NCBI RefSeq assembly: GCF_900166965.1
Contig: NZ_FUZI01000010.1
Location: forward strand, 31,300 to 95,299
Source of the DNA: Photobacterium piscicola
Lineage (GTDB): Bacteria > Pseudomonadota > Gammaproteobacteria > Enterobacterales > Vibrionaceae
Direction: 5' to 3'
DNA length: 64,000 bases
Shown here: positions 15,284 through 23,128 of the stretch, one piece after another
Numbering within the stretch: position 1 is the first letter of the stretch
Layout: every line of letters begins with the position of its first letter
Translations under genes and position numbers: made by a program
Notes under the pieces: generated by a model
The model's input: only the letters and a program-made list of their open reading frames with translations
Database searches by the model: none
Told to the model about the DNA's origin: nothing

Positions 15284-18055
15284 ATGGCTACGATTCCTGA
15301 AAATCCATTGATCCTTATTGATGGATCCTCTTACCTTTATCGCGCTTACCATGCCGCACCCAATTTCACTAATTCAGACGGTGAACCAACAGGTGCAATT
15401 TATGGTGTGGTTAATATGTTACGCAGCATGTTACGTCAGTTTTCAACTGATCGTATTGCGGTTATCTTTGATGCTAAAGGTAAGACATTCCGTGATGATA
15501 TATACCCTGAATATAAAGCTAATCGCCCACCGATGCCGGATGATCTTCGCGGTCAGATTGAACCATTACATGCAGTGATCAAGGCGATGGGATTGCCGTT
15601 GATCGCGATCTCTGGCGTTGAAGCGGATGATGTGATCGGTACGTTGGCAACTCAGGCTTCTAAACAGGGAATGCCGGTATTGATCAGTACTGGTGATAAA
15701 GACATGGCGCAACTGGTTGATCAACATGTTACTTTGATCAATACCATGACGGATGTAGTGATGGATGCCGCTGGCGTTAAGGACAAATTTGGTATTGGCC
15801 CTGAGCTGATTATCGATTACTTAGCGTTAATGGGGGATAAGGTTGATAATATTCCTGGCGTTCCTGGTGTCGGTGAAAAAACGGCGACAGCATTATTGCA
15901 AGGTCTTGGTGGCTTAGATACTTTGTATGCCAATCTTGATGATATTGCGCCGCTAGGCTTTCGTGGCTCAAAAACCATGGCTAAAAAGCTGCTTGATAAT
16001 AAAGAAGCGGCTTACATGTCGTATAAATTAGCGACTATTAAGCTGGATGTTGAATTAGAACTTGCCCCTGAACAATTATGCAAAGGCGTACCAGACACTG
16101 ACGCACTGACTGAATTGTTTGGTAAATTACAGTTCCGTCGCTGGCTAACTGAAATGTTGGATGGCAGTGATGGCCGCATTGTTGCTGATGAAAGTGCCGC
16201 AACCACCACAACTGAGCCAAAAGTTGTTGCACCAACCATTGATCGTAGTGGTTATGAAACCGTACTTGATGAAGTAAGTTTTAATAACTGGGTAGCCCAG
16301 TTAAAAAATGCCGACGTATTTGCGTTTGATACTGAAACTGATGGTCTTGATTACATGACAGCCAATTTAATTGGGGTTTCATTTGCGGTAGAAGAAGGTA
16401 AAGCGGCTTATGTCCCTGTGGCTCACGATTATTTAGATGCGCCAGCGCAACTTGATCGTGATTGGGTGTTAGCACAATTAAAACCATTATTAGAAGATAA
16501 GACTTTAGCTAAAGTCGGTCAGAATTTAAAATTTGATGCCAGCATTGTTGCGCGATATGGCATTGATATGCAGGGTATTAAATTTGATACCATGCTTGAA
16601 TCTTATGTTTATAACAGCGTTGTCGGTCGCCATGATATGGACAGCCTTGCGCTGCGTTATCTTGAGCATAAAAATATCAGTTTTGAAGAGATTGCGGGTA
16701 AAGGTAAAAAGCAATTGACCTTTAACCAAATCGATCTTGAGCAGGCGGGTCCTTATGCTGCTGAAGATGCTGATATTACGTTACGCCTTCACCATGCGTT
16801 ATATCCAAAAGTTGCCGCTGATGAAAAGCTGAATAAAGTGTTTGAAACGATTGAAATGCCGTTAGTCCCTGTTTTATCTCGTATGGAACGTACTGGTGTT
16901 TATATTGATAGTGCTTTGTTAGGCGCGCAATCTATCGAGTTGGCACAAAGGTTAGATGAAATTGAAAAACTGGCTTACGAATTAGCAGGTGAAGAATTTA
17001 ATTTAAGTTCTCCTAAGCAATTACAAGCAATCTTGTTTGAGAAAATGGCTTTACCAGTTATTAAAAAAACTCCATCAGGCACACCATCGACCAATGAAGA
17101 AGTGCTACAAGAACTTGCTTTAGATTACCCATTACCAAAATTATTATTAGAATACCGTGGCTTAGCAAAACTAAAATCCACTTATACTGATAAATTGCCC
17201 AAAATGGTGAATGTAGCAACTGGTCGAGTTCACACGTCTTATCACCAATCTGGAACCGTAACGGGACGCTTGTCTTCAAGTGAGCCGAACCTGCAAAATA
17301 TTCCGGTTCGTAATCAAGAAGGACGTCGTATTCGTCAAGCGTTTGTTGCCAAACCGGGCTATAAAATTCTTGCTGTCGACTACTCTCAAATTGAATTGCG
17401 TATTATGGCGCATCTTTCTGGTGATCCAGCGTTATTGGATGCATTCCGTCATGGTAAAGATATTCACGCAGCAACGGCGGCGGAAATTTTAGGATTAGCG
17501 ATTGATGATGTGAGTACCGAACAACGTCGACGTGCAAAAGCGATCAACTTCGGACTGATTTACGGCATGAGTGCATTTGGTTTAGCCAAGCAACTTGATA
17601 TGGGTCGTAATGAAGCACAAGATTATATGAATGTGTATTTTGAACGCTACCCTGGCGTTTTAGAATACATGGAAAGTACCCGTAATAGTGCGGCTGAGTT
17701 AGGTTATGTTGAAACTCTATTTGGTCGTCGTTTGTATCTTCCTGATATTAAAGCGCGTAATGGCTTACGTCGTAAAGCTGCTGAACGCGCAGCGATTAAC
17801 GCCCCAATGCAAGGTACTGCGGCTGATATTATTAAATTAGCCATGATTGCGGTTGATGAATGGGTACAACAGCAACCACAAGGGCAAGTTAGTTTGTTAA
17901 TGCAAGTACACGATGAATTGGTGTTTGAAGTAGAAGCCTCAGTATTAGACAGCGTTACCGCTAAAGTACGCGAGTTAATGGAGCAAGCGGCAACCTTAGC
18001 CGTACCATTAATTGCCGATGCGGGTTGTGGCGATAACTGGGATCAAGCTCACTAA
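15284..18055 (+). CDS. polA: DNA polymerase I
   Basis: Repair and Okazaki-fragment polymerase, 923 residues (928 in E. coli). The 5' nuclease domain covers residues 1-290 ([58 protein letters not shown]). The 3'-5' exonuclease is intact, with [10 protein letters not shown] at about 349-358. The polymerase domain has motif [17 protein letters not shown], motif [17 protein letters not shown] and motif [12 protein letters not shown]. The start matches the family ([16 protein letters not shown]). It is monocistronic, followed by a terminator and then Spot 42 RNA, exactly as in E. coli. Confidence 0.98.
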   Translation: MATIPENPLILIDGSSYLYRAYHAAPNFTNSDGEPTGAIYGVVNMLRSMLRQFSTDRIAVIFDAKGKTFRDDIYPEYKANRPPMPDDLRGQIEPLHAVIKAMGLPLIAISGVEADDVIGTLATQASKQGMPVLISTGDKDMAQLVDQHVTLINTMTDVVMDAAGVKDKFGIGPELIIDYLALMGDKVDNIPGVPGVGEKTATALLQGLGGLDTLYANLDDIAPLGFRGSKTMAKKLLDNKEAAYMSYKLATIKLDVELELAPEQLCKGVPDTDALTELFGKLQFRRWLTEMLDGSDGRIVADESAATTTTEPKVVAPTIDRSGYETVLDEVSFNNWVAQLKNADVFAFDTETDGLDYMTANLIGVSFAVEEGKAAYVPVAHDYLDAPAQLDRDWVLAQLKPLLEDKTLAKVGQNLKFDASIVARYGIDMQGIKFDTMLESYVYNSVVGRHDMDSLALRYLEHKNISFEEIAGKGKKQLTFNQIDLEQAGPYAAEDADITLRLHHALYPKVAADEKLNKVFETIEMPLVPVLSRMERTGVYIDSALLGAQSIELAQRLDEIEKLAYELAGEEFNLSSPKQLQAILFEKMALPVIKKTPSGTPSTNEEVLQELALDYPLPKLLLEYRGLAKLKSTYTDKLPKMVNVATGRVHTSYHQSGTVTGRLSSSEPNLQNIPVRNQEGRRIRQAFVAKPGYKILAVDYSQIELRIMAHLSGDPALLDAFRHGKDIHAATAAEILGLAIDDVSTEQRRRAKAINFGLIYGMSAFGLAKQLDMGRNEAQDYMNVYFERYPGVLEYMESTRNSAAELGYVETLFGRRLYLPDIKARNGLRRKAAERAAINAPMQGTAADIIKLAMIAVDEWVQQQPQGQVSLLMQVHDELVFEVEASVLDSVTAKVRELMEQAATLAVPLIADAGCGDNWDQAH

Positions 18056-18085
18056 TTAATCAGGTTGTATCTTGATTATAAAATT

Positions 18086-18115
18086 ATAGCTGATCGTAAG
18101 ATTGGCTATTTTTTT
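18086..18115 (+). terminator. Intrinsic terminator after polA
   Basis: ATAGCTGATC (18086-18095), loop GTAA, GATTGGCTAT (18100-18109) with two wobble pairs, followed by seven T. Confidence 0.75.
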
Positions 18116-18217
18116 GTTAAAATTAACAACACTTATGTAAAAATTACTTACAATATTATGAAAAAAAACTACAACAAAGACTTCCAAAAACTGAGCAATT
18201 GATATACAGTTGATGAC

Positions 18218-18324
18218 GTAGGGTACAGAGGTAAGATGTTCTATCTTTCAGACCTTTTGTTTCACGTTATTGGATTTGGCTGATTCAGCTGCCCCAGTCT
18301 ATTTATTGGACTGGGGCGTTTTTT
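18218..18324 (+). ncRNA. spf: Spot 42 small RNA
   Basis: Begins GTAGGGTACAGAGGTAAGAT, identical to the first 20 bases of E. coli Spot 42, and the identity continues through TGTTCTATCTTTCAGACCTT. It ends in the conserved terminator GCCCCAGTC (18291-18299) / GACTGGGGC (18309-18317) with a T-run. The length of 107 nt and the position between polA and engB both match E. coli. Spot 42 is an Hfq-dependent RNA that represses galK and many catabolic genes and is itself repressed by CRP-cAMP. The -10 is TATACA at 18203-18208; I do not see a canonical CRP site upstream. Confidence 0.97.
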
Positions 18325-18569
18325 ATGGTGCCAACATCAAATTTATCTGCGCTATAGCGATATTCTCGCATTAATTTCCTTTTTTATTATTTCTATCTCG
18401 ATGTTTATCGCGGCTTATTTGTGTTTGTTTTTTACACTAAAGTGACAAGATTGCTGATTTTTTATGATAAGCCTCACTTATTTTTGGTTGGTTGATCTAT
18501 CTTTGAGGCTGATTTGTATTTGTTAGCGCATTTTTTAGAGCAAATACTTTAAATTTAAAATGGGCAGGC

Positions 18570-18575
18570 TATAAT
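18570..18575 (+). promoter_or_regulatory. -10 box of a candidate small-RNA gene
   Basis: Perfect TATAAT about 7 bases before the presumed start near 18582. The upstream region is AT-rich (a TTTAAATTTAAAAT stretch begins at 18549) and could act as an UP-like element; the -35 is weak. Confidence 0.6.
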
Positions 18576-18581
18576 AGTCAC

Positions 18582-18683
18582 AGCTTCTTGTTCATATTTG
18601 GTTTTGTGGGTTAGTGATGATCACTAGCCGACAAACAAAGACATGGAATAGCCATTCTCGACATTGAGAATGGCTTTTTTTTT
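18582..18683 (+). ncRNA. Candidate small RNA between spf and engB, unassigned
   Basis: A short transcription unit with a promoter and strong terminator and no reading frame. Start about 18582 from the -10 at 18570-18575. An internal hairpin GGTTAGTGA (18609-18617)/TCACTAGCC (18621-18629) has a three-base loop. An unpaired, purine-rich linker (18630-18649, ACAAACAAAGACATGG) follows, and then the terminator AGCCATTCTC (18650-18659)/GAGAATGGCT (18666-18675) with nine T. This layout is typical of an Hfq-type sRNA. From memory, a small RNA downstream of spf was reported in Aliivibrio salmonicida; whether this is its homologue I cannot tell. It is absent from the E. coli polA-spf-yihA region as I know it. 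Confidence 0.7.
18650..18683 (+). terminator. Strong intrinsic terminator of the candidate small RNA
   Basis: Perfect 10-base-pair stem, 6-base loop GACATT, nine T residues. It is not downstream of any coding gene on this strand, which is what points to a non-coding transcript. Confidence 0.92.
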
Positions 18684-18956
18684 GGTTTTTTTTTAAACAA
18701 CCAATGATGTAATTTTATTCCACAAAAAGATTAAATTATTAACAATTAGCAAACTTGTTTTTTGTCTAAAATAATGTGTTGTCATCAATTGGATTAGCAG
18801 AATTTAATCGGGAGAGTGTTAGGAGTACGACGATAGATGTCTTTTAAGATGATGTACTGCAAGTGGTGATCATGAGTTTTATCGAGTGAAATGTTCACCA
18901 TTAACCCCACCAAAAATGATGGGGCTAGATGTTATTTATTGCATTGTGTAATGGTT
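18684..18956. other. AT-rich spacer before the end of engB, no gene seen
   Basis: No credible frame. CCCCA and TGGGG arms around 18905-18925 could form a weak hairpin for the leftward engB transcript, without a convincing T-run. Confidence 0.4.
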
Positions 18957-19625
18957 TTATTCTGCAGAGGGTAGATTAAAAACATCACTATCGTCAGCGG
19001 CCAGTACACGTTGACGTTCTAGTTCTGGTGCATACCATTCATCAAGTTTACGACGAACTTGATCAACGCCAATCCCTTTCAATGAAGAGAAAGCTTCAAC
19101 CTGAACGTTACCGCCAAATTCTTTCGACATTTCACGGATTTTTAATACTTGTGCTTTACGCGCACCGCTTTTTAATTTGTCAGCTTTAGTTAGCAATACT
19201 AAGACTGGCAAACTGCTTTCAATCGCCCAATTAATCATTTGCTGATCAAGATCTTTCATTGGGTGACGAATATCCATCAGAACCACTAAACCTTGTAAAC
19301 ATTCACGGCGTTGTAGGTATTCACCTAATGCTTTTTGCCATTTCAGTTTGAGTTCAAGTGGTACTTGAGCAAAACCGTAGCCAGGTAAGTCAATCAAGTT
19401 ACAGCCGCCAATGACTTCAAACATGTTGATTAATTGAGTACGGCCCGGGGTTTTGGAAGTACGAGCCAAACCTTTTTGATCGGTTAGGCGATTTAGTGCA
19501 CTTGATTTACCCGCATTGGAGCGACCAGCAAATGCGATCTCAACGCCGGCATCTTGTGGCAAGTGACGAATATCCGGTGCACTTGTGATAAAACTGGTAT
19601 TTCTATAGTTGAGAGGTTGATTCAC
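18957..19625 (-). CDS. engB: Ribosome biogenesis GTPase EngB (YihA/YsxC)
   Basis: Essential GTPase acting in 50S subunit assembly. G1 is [13 protein letters not shown]2 TPGRTQ, G3 DLPGYGFA, G4 TKADKL and G5 FSSLKG. The GTG at 19625 has ACGGAG 6 bases upstream and aligns with the E. coli N-terminus (a short lead before [17 protein letters not shown]), giving 222 residues; the longer TTG at 19640 overlaps that ribosome site. It is divergent from the cytochrome c4 gene. Confidence 0.95.
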   Translation of the reverse strand: MNQPLNYRNTSFITSAPDIRHLPQDAGVEIAFAGRSNAGKSSALNRLTDQKGLARTSKTPGRTQLINMFEVIGGCNLIDLPGYGFAQVPLELKLKWQKALGEYLQRRECLQGLVVLMDIRHPMKDLDQQMINWAIESSLPVLVLLTKADKLKSGARKAQVLKIREMSKEFGGNVQVEAFSSLKGIGVDQVRRKLDEWYAPELERQRVLAADDSDVFNLPSAE

Positions 19626-19691
19626 TGTTAACTCCGTCAAGCGCTTATGTTGTAAAAAAAGCGCTTTTTTGTGAAATTGTCTAAGATATAT

Positions 19692-19709
19692 TAAACCGTG
19701 TTTGGTTTA
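19692..19709. repeat. Short dyad between engB and the cytochrome gene
   Basis: TAAACC (19692-19697), spacer GTGTTT, GGTTTA (19704-19709). It is placed between two divergent promoters and could be an operator for an unidentified regulator; a chance occurrence cannot be excluded. Confidence 0.3.
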
Positions 19710-19781
19710 TGGTCGTATTGTATACCATGTCACTGAGCATTACTTGTGGTACGGAAGCTCTATAATTATAAATGGAATGTC

Positions 19782-20399
19782 ATGAAAAAATTAGTTTTAA
19801 TATTTACCCTTGTGGCAAGTTATTCTGCTTGGGCACAAGGTGATGTCGATGCGGGTAAATTAAAAGCTACCACCTGTGTTGCATGCCATGGTAGTGACGG
19901 TAATGCAACAATAGGTCAATACCCTAAGTTAGCAGGTCAACATGCTGATTATTTAGCGAAGCAACTTGCTGATTATAAATTAGCAGTGACCAGCAGTGGC
20001 GCTCAAGGTCGTAGTAATGCGGTTATGGCGGGTATGGCTGCTGCACTCTCCGCTACCGATATGGCTGATCTTAGTGCTTATTTTTCCTCTCTGCCTCTTT
20101 CTGGCAATACCACCCCTAAAAATGTCATTGCGATAGCTGAGCCTTTATACCGTTTTGGTGATCCTGAGCGGGGTATTGCCGCGTGTATCAGTTGTCATGG
20201 CCCACGCGGTAATGGCACCAGCTTATCGGGTTTTCCCAAAATTTCGGGCCAAAATGCACAATATACTCAATTACAGTTACAAGCATTTCGCTCCAGTGCC
20301 CGTAATAACGACCTCAATGCCATGATGCGCTCGGTGGCTGTTAAGCTCAGTGATGATGAGATTTCAGCACTCTCCGCTTACGTTGGTGGTTTACATTAG
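19782..20399 (+). CDS. Cytochrome c4, di-heme periplasmic electron carrier
   Basis: 205-residue c-type cytochrome with a signal peptide (MKKLVLIFTLVASYSAWA, cleavage near residue 18). The two heme-binding CxxCH motifs are C32-VA-C-H36 (TCVACHG) and C135-IS-C-H139 (ACISCHG), in two tandem domains each with a YPKLAGQ/FPKISGQ segment and later methionine ligand (NAVMAGMA, LNAMMRSVA). Cytochrome c4 passes electrons to terminal oxidases, including the cbb3 type. I used the ATG at 19782 because it starts the signal peptide; the frame is open further upstream. A TATAAT lies at 19761-19766. Vibrionaceae carry a c4 gene beside engB. Confidence 0.93.
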   Translation: MKKLVLIFTLVASYSAWAQGDVDAGKLKATTCVACHGSDGNATIGQYPKLAGQHADYLAKQLADYKLAVTSSGAQGRSNAVMAGMAAALSATDMADLSAYFSSLPLSGNTTPKNVIAIAEPLYRFGDPERGIAACISCHGPRGNGTSLSGFPKISGQNAQYTQLQLQAFRSSARNNDLNAMMRSVAVKLSDDEISALSAYVGGLH

Positions 20400-20484
20400 A
20401 AGTAAAATGATCCTTATGATGACAAACGTTGCTTAATATTACTGTTTATTAATATTTTAGTAACGGTGGATTCGCCTGTAGGGT

Positions 20485-20490
20485 TGTAAG
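20485..20490 (+). promoter_or_regulatory. Possible half-site for the UvrY/VarA response regulator upstream of csrB
   Basis: TGTAAGAGATC starting at 20485 resembles the left arm of the 18-base UvrY inverted repeat upstream of E. coli csrB; the right arm is degenerate here. It is about 165 bases before the RNA start, similar to the distal position in E. coli. Confidence 0.35.
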
Positions 20491-20613
20491 AGATCGACCA
20501 TTGCAAAGGGAGGTTATAATGATTTGATTTGTAGTCGATTATTTTTTTGTTTTATAGAACAGAGACTTGTTTATTGACGACAATTGCAGATTAAAAAGTG
20601 TGATCTTGATACA

Positions 20614-20641
20614 TTGTTTTAATGATGGCTTCAGGTAAATT
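20614..20641 (+). promoter_or_regulatory. csrB promoter
   Basis: -35 TTGTTT (20614-20619), 16-base spacer, -10 TAAATT (20636-20641), 7 bases before the G of GTCGACA at 20649 that corresponds to the E. coli CsrB 5' end. Confidence 0.6.
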
Positions 20642-20648
20642 ACTCCCT

Positions 20649-21102
20649 GTCGACAAGGAGTGTGACACAGGAAGGAAGCGCTAGGATAGCTTAAGCAGTG
20701 ACGCTTAAAGGAATCACAGGAAGTCTGGTCAGGAGACCAGGGTAGACGCGGGATGCGTAAGGATTGTCAAGGTAGACACTCAAGGAAAGAACGTAGCTAT
20801 TATAATATAGCTCAGGTACATCAGGATGATGTATCGCATAAGGATGGTGGTATAGTTATTGGAGCGTAACATTGCGATAGGGATCGCCAACTTAGGATGA
20901 GTTGTGAAGCCATGGATGGGTATAAATGGACGCGAAAAATCACTAGGATAGTGACGAACGATATTGGCATGGATAGCAATTATAATAAATGGATATTTGT
21001 TAAACCGGGACGTTGCTTGCTGGTTACGGAAAGACTAGACAGAATTATAAGCTCATAGCTTACCCCATAGAGCGATAGGTGCAGACCTGTCGCTTTTTTT
21101 TT
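20649..21102 (+). ncRNA. csrB: CsrB-family regulatory RNA (CsrA sponge)
   Basis: About 454 nt beginning GTCGACAAGGAGTGTGACA, similar to the E. coli CsrB 5' end (GTCGACAGGGAGTCAGACA), and containing no coding frame. I count 22 GGA triplets, most as AGGA or GGAT, many in hairpin loops (for example CTAGGATAG at 20691, TCAGGATGATG at 20822, CACTAGGATAGTG at 20942). These are the CsrA-binding motifs; such RNAs titrate CsrA and so control carbon flow, motility and virulence. The terminator is at 21071-21102. Position between engB and yihI equals that of E. coli csrC, so csrC is an alternative name; Vibrio species carry several copies. Confidence 0.93.
21071..21102 (+). terminator. Terminator of the CsrB-family RNA
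   Basis: AGCGATAGGT (21071-21080), loop GCAG, ACCTGTCGCT (21085-21094), then a run of T to 21102. Confidence 0.92.
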
Positions 21103-21301
21103 CGTCCAAATTTCGTGGTAAGTGATGGTTATTATTATGATTTGGATGTGATATTTTACTTTTAGTTTCGATAAAATAGCCGAATAAATTGAACAATTTG
21201 TCAGCAGAACTACATCTTAACCGCAATTGGGTATAGAATAGCCCGCTCGATTTTGCACCGCTGCTGCTGTTCGTCAACATTCAGTCGTTGTGGAGAAGAC
21301 A

Positions 21302-21943
21302 ATGGATAGATGTCCACTTTGTAAGAGTAAAGATAATCGCTGGTTGGTGGCAGACACTAAACGTGATTATTTTCGTTGTTTACACTGTGCATTAATTTAT
21401 GCCGATCCAACAACTCATTTAACGTCGTTCCAAGAAAAATCTGTTTATGATCAACATCGGAATAACCCTGATGATGCAAGTTATCGACAATTTTTAGGGC
21501 GATTAGCAACGCCACTTGTAACTCGATTACCATCACCACCGTTATTGGGGTTGGATTTTGGTAGCGGTCCAGGGCCGACCTTGTCAGTGATGTTGGCTGA
21601 AATGGGGTATACTATGACAATCTACGATCCCTATTTTGCGGCACAACCCGCGGCATTAGACGGTCAGTATGATTTTGTTACTTGCACAGAAGCAATCGAG
21701 CATTTTTATCAGCCTGCGAAGGAATGGGGGCTGTTGCTACGTTTAGTCAAACCCGGCGGTTGGCTTGGGATCATGACCAAACTAGTAACCGACACTGATG
21801 CCTTTGGGCATTGGTACTATAAGAACGACCCAACCCATGTTAGCTTTTTTAGTCATGATACGTTTTGCTTTTTAGCGCAACGAGATGGTCTTGAAGTTGA
21901 GTTTGTTGGAAATGATGTGATTTTGCTGAGGAAACCCCAGTAA
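21302..21943 (+). CDS. Class I SAM-dependent methyltransferase with an N-terminal zinc ribbon
   Basis: 213 residues. A CPLC...CLHC zinc ribbon occupies residues 4-31, followed by a Rossmann methyltransferase: motif I LGLDFGSGPG, the acidic residue of motif II in IYDPYF, FVTCTEAIEH (motif IV/V) and a KPGGWLGIMTK post-motif region. The substrate is not evident; zinc-ribbon methyltransferases include ones acting on RNA, protein or small molecules. The ATG at 21302 has GGAG 6 bases upstream. It overlaps the next gene, yihI, by TAATG, so the two are coupled. E. coli has no equivalent gene at this locus. Confidence 0.83.
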   Translation: MDRCPLCKSKDNRWLVADTKRDYFRCLHCALIYADPTTHLTSFQEKSVYDQHRNNPDDASYRQFLGRLATPLVTRLPSPPLLGLDFGSGPGPTLSVMLAEMGYTMTIYDPYFAAQPAALDGQYDFVTCTEAIEHFYQPAKEWGLLLRLVKPGGWLGIMTKLVTDTDAFGHWYYKNDPTHVSFFSHDTFCFLAQRDGLEVEFVGNDVILLRKPQ

Positions 21944-22494
21944 TGACCCGTAAGAAAAGAGCGCGCACCGTAGGTTCAGAAGGCCCTGCTGTATACCGTG
22001 AGAAATCAAATAGTAAAGTTGATGTTGAGACACGTGAACGCCAAAAAGCGAAAAAACGTAAAGGCTTAAAATCAGGAAGTCGTCATTCTGCTGTTGAAGA
22101 TAATAAACAGCGTAATGGTGGTCAGAAAAAAGATCCACGTTTAGGTAGTAAAAAATTAGTTCCGCTAATTGTTGAGCCTAAAAAGCCCCAAACAAAACAG
22201 CAACGTCGTTTATCTGCTGAGCAAGAACTTGCGATGCTAGAAAATGATGCACAATTGATGGTATTACTCGATCGAATTGATGCTGGTGAAAAATTAGGTT
22301 CTGGCCTACAAAAACAAGTTGATCTTAAGTTAGACCGTATTGAACGTCTAATGAAGCAACTTGGTTTATTAGATGATGTTGAAGAAGAAGCATCAGCGCC
22401 TGTTGCAAAAAGTGCTAAATCTAAACCTCGTTCAGATGATGATTTATTAGCGCAATTTGAAAATATGGATTTTGATAATTTCGATAAGGAGTAA
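21943..22494 (+). CDS. yihI: Der GTPase-activating protein YihI
   Basis: 183-residue, highly charged protein that in E. coli stimulates GTP hydrolysis by the ribosome-assembly GTPase Der. It has a basic lysine/arginine-rich N-terminal half (RKKRARTVG, RQKAKKRKGLKSG) and an acidic C-terminal half (LAMLENDAQLM, LDRIDAG, DDLLAQFENMDFDNFDKE), the family pattern. The start overlaps the stop of the methyltransferase gene (TAATG). Position before hemN and after a csr RNA is conserved with E. coli. The next gene starts 3 bases after its stop. Confidence 0.9.
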   Translation: MTRKKRARTVGSEGPAVYREKSNSKVDVETRERQKAKKRKGLKSGSRHSAVEDNKQRNGGQKKDPRLGSKKLVPLIVEPKKPQTKQQRRLSAEQELAMLENDAQLMVLLDRIDAGEKLGSGLQKQVDLKLDRIERLMKQLGLLDDVEEEASAPVAKSAKSKPRSDDDLLAQFENMDFDNFDKE

Positions 22495-22497
22495 CCG

Positions 22498-22977
22498 TTG
22501 CAGGGAATCACACTTCTATTTGTTATTGGTGGCGTCATTGTTGCTGGATTAGCACTTTACGCTGGATTGTTATTAGCTAAGCTTTATAAACAGCAACAAC
22601 GGCATAAATTGTTTTTGGCACGTGCTGCTGAGCAACAAGCTGAAGCAATCAAAGCTAGAAACGACAATATATTAGAAAGCGTCTTTATTATCGCAATGGC
22701 ATGTAAACAAGAACAATGTGATATGTCTGAAGCCGCGATTCGGTTATATAAATTAATGGAAGTGTTGCAAGCAGATAAACAAGTTGATTTTGCCGCAACG
22801 TATCCGGCCTTAACCGACTTGTACCAAGTGGTTAAAGATATGCCGCGAGGCGATGCGCGCCAGCTAATAGAAAAACAAAGCCGAATGCGACTCGATCTTG
22901 AACGCATGAAAGCGGAGTCCCGTCTACAAGCTGAGATTAAACTTGAATTGGATGCCATCCTGTCAACTAAGGTTTAA
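22498..22977 (+). CDS. DUF2489 membrane-anchored protein
   Basis: 159 residues with one N-terminal transmembrane segment (about residues 4-26, TLLFVIGGVIVAGLALYAGLL) followed by a cytoplasmic, alpha-helical, charged region (KLYKQQQRHKLFLARAAEQQAEAI and a C-terminal coiled-coil-like ERMKAESRLQAEIKLELD). I place it in the DUF2489 family from pattern and position between yihI and hemN in Vibrionaceae; function unknown. The TTG start at 22498 is well supported: AAGGAG lies 6 bases upstream and overlaps the end of yihI. Confidence 0.8.
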   Translation: MQGITLLFVIGGVIVAGLALYAGLLLAKLYKQQQRHKLFLARAAEQQAEAIKARNDNILESVFIIAMACKQEQCDMSEAAIRLYKLMEVLQADKQVDFAATYPALTDLYQVVKDMPRGDARQLIEKQSRMRLDLERMKAESRLQAEIKLELDAILSTKV

Positions 22978-22995
22978 CTCGTCATCGTTATTATT

Positions 22996-23027
22996 AACAC
23001 CGCCATTTATTGGCGGTGTTTGTTTTT
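22996..23027 (+). terminator. Intrinsic terminator after the yihI operon
   Basis: AACACCGCCA (22996-23005), loop TTTAT, TGGCGGTGTT (23011-23020), then TGTTTTTG. Confidence 0.85.
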
Positions 23028-23128
23028 GTTCAGAGTGTAAATTGAGCAGCAGGGAAGGGATGGGTTTTACTTTTCACCAAATGGTGACACACTCTAGTTA
23101 TTCTACATTCACACATTGGAACAATGTC

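Noticed and set aside
18136..18152. CRP operator for spf (TGTAAAAATTACTTACA)
   Set aside because: The arms are separated by 7 bases instead of 6 and lack the G/C of the TGTGA/TCACA core; kept only as a dyad.
21053..21280. 75-codon minus-strand frame over the CsrB terminator
   Set aside because: It runs antisense through the terminator and the methyltransferase leader; no ribosome site or composition support.
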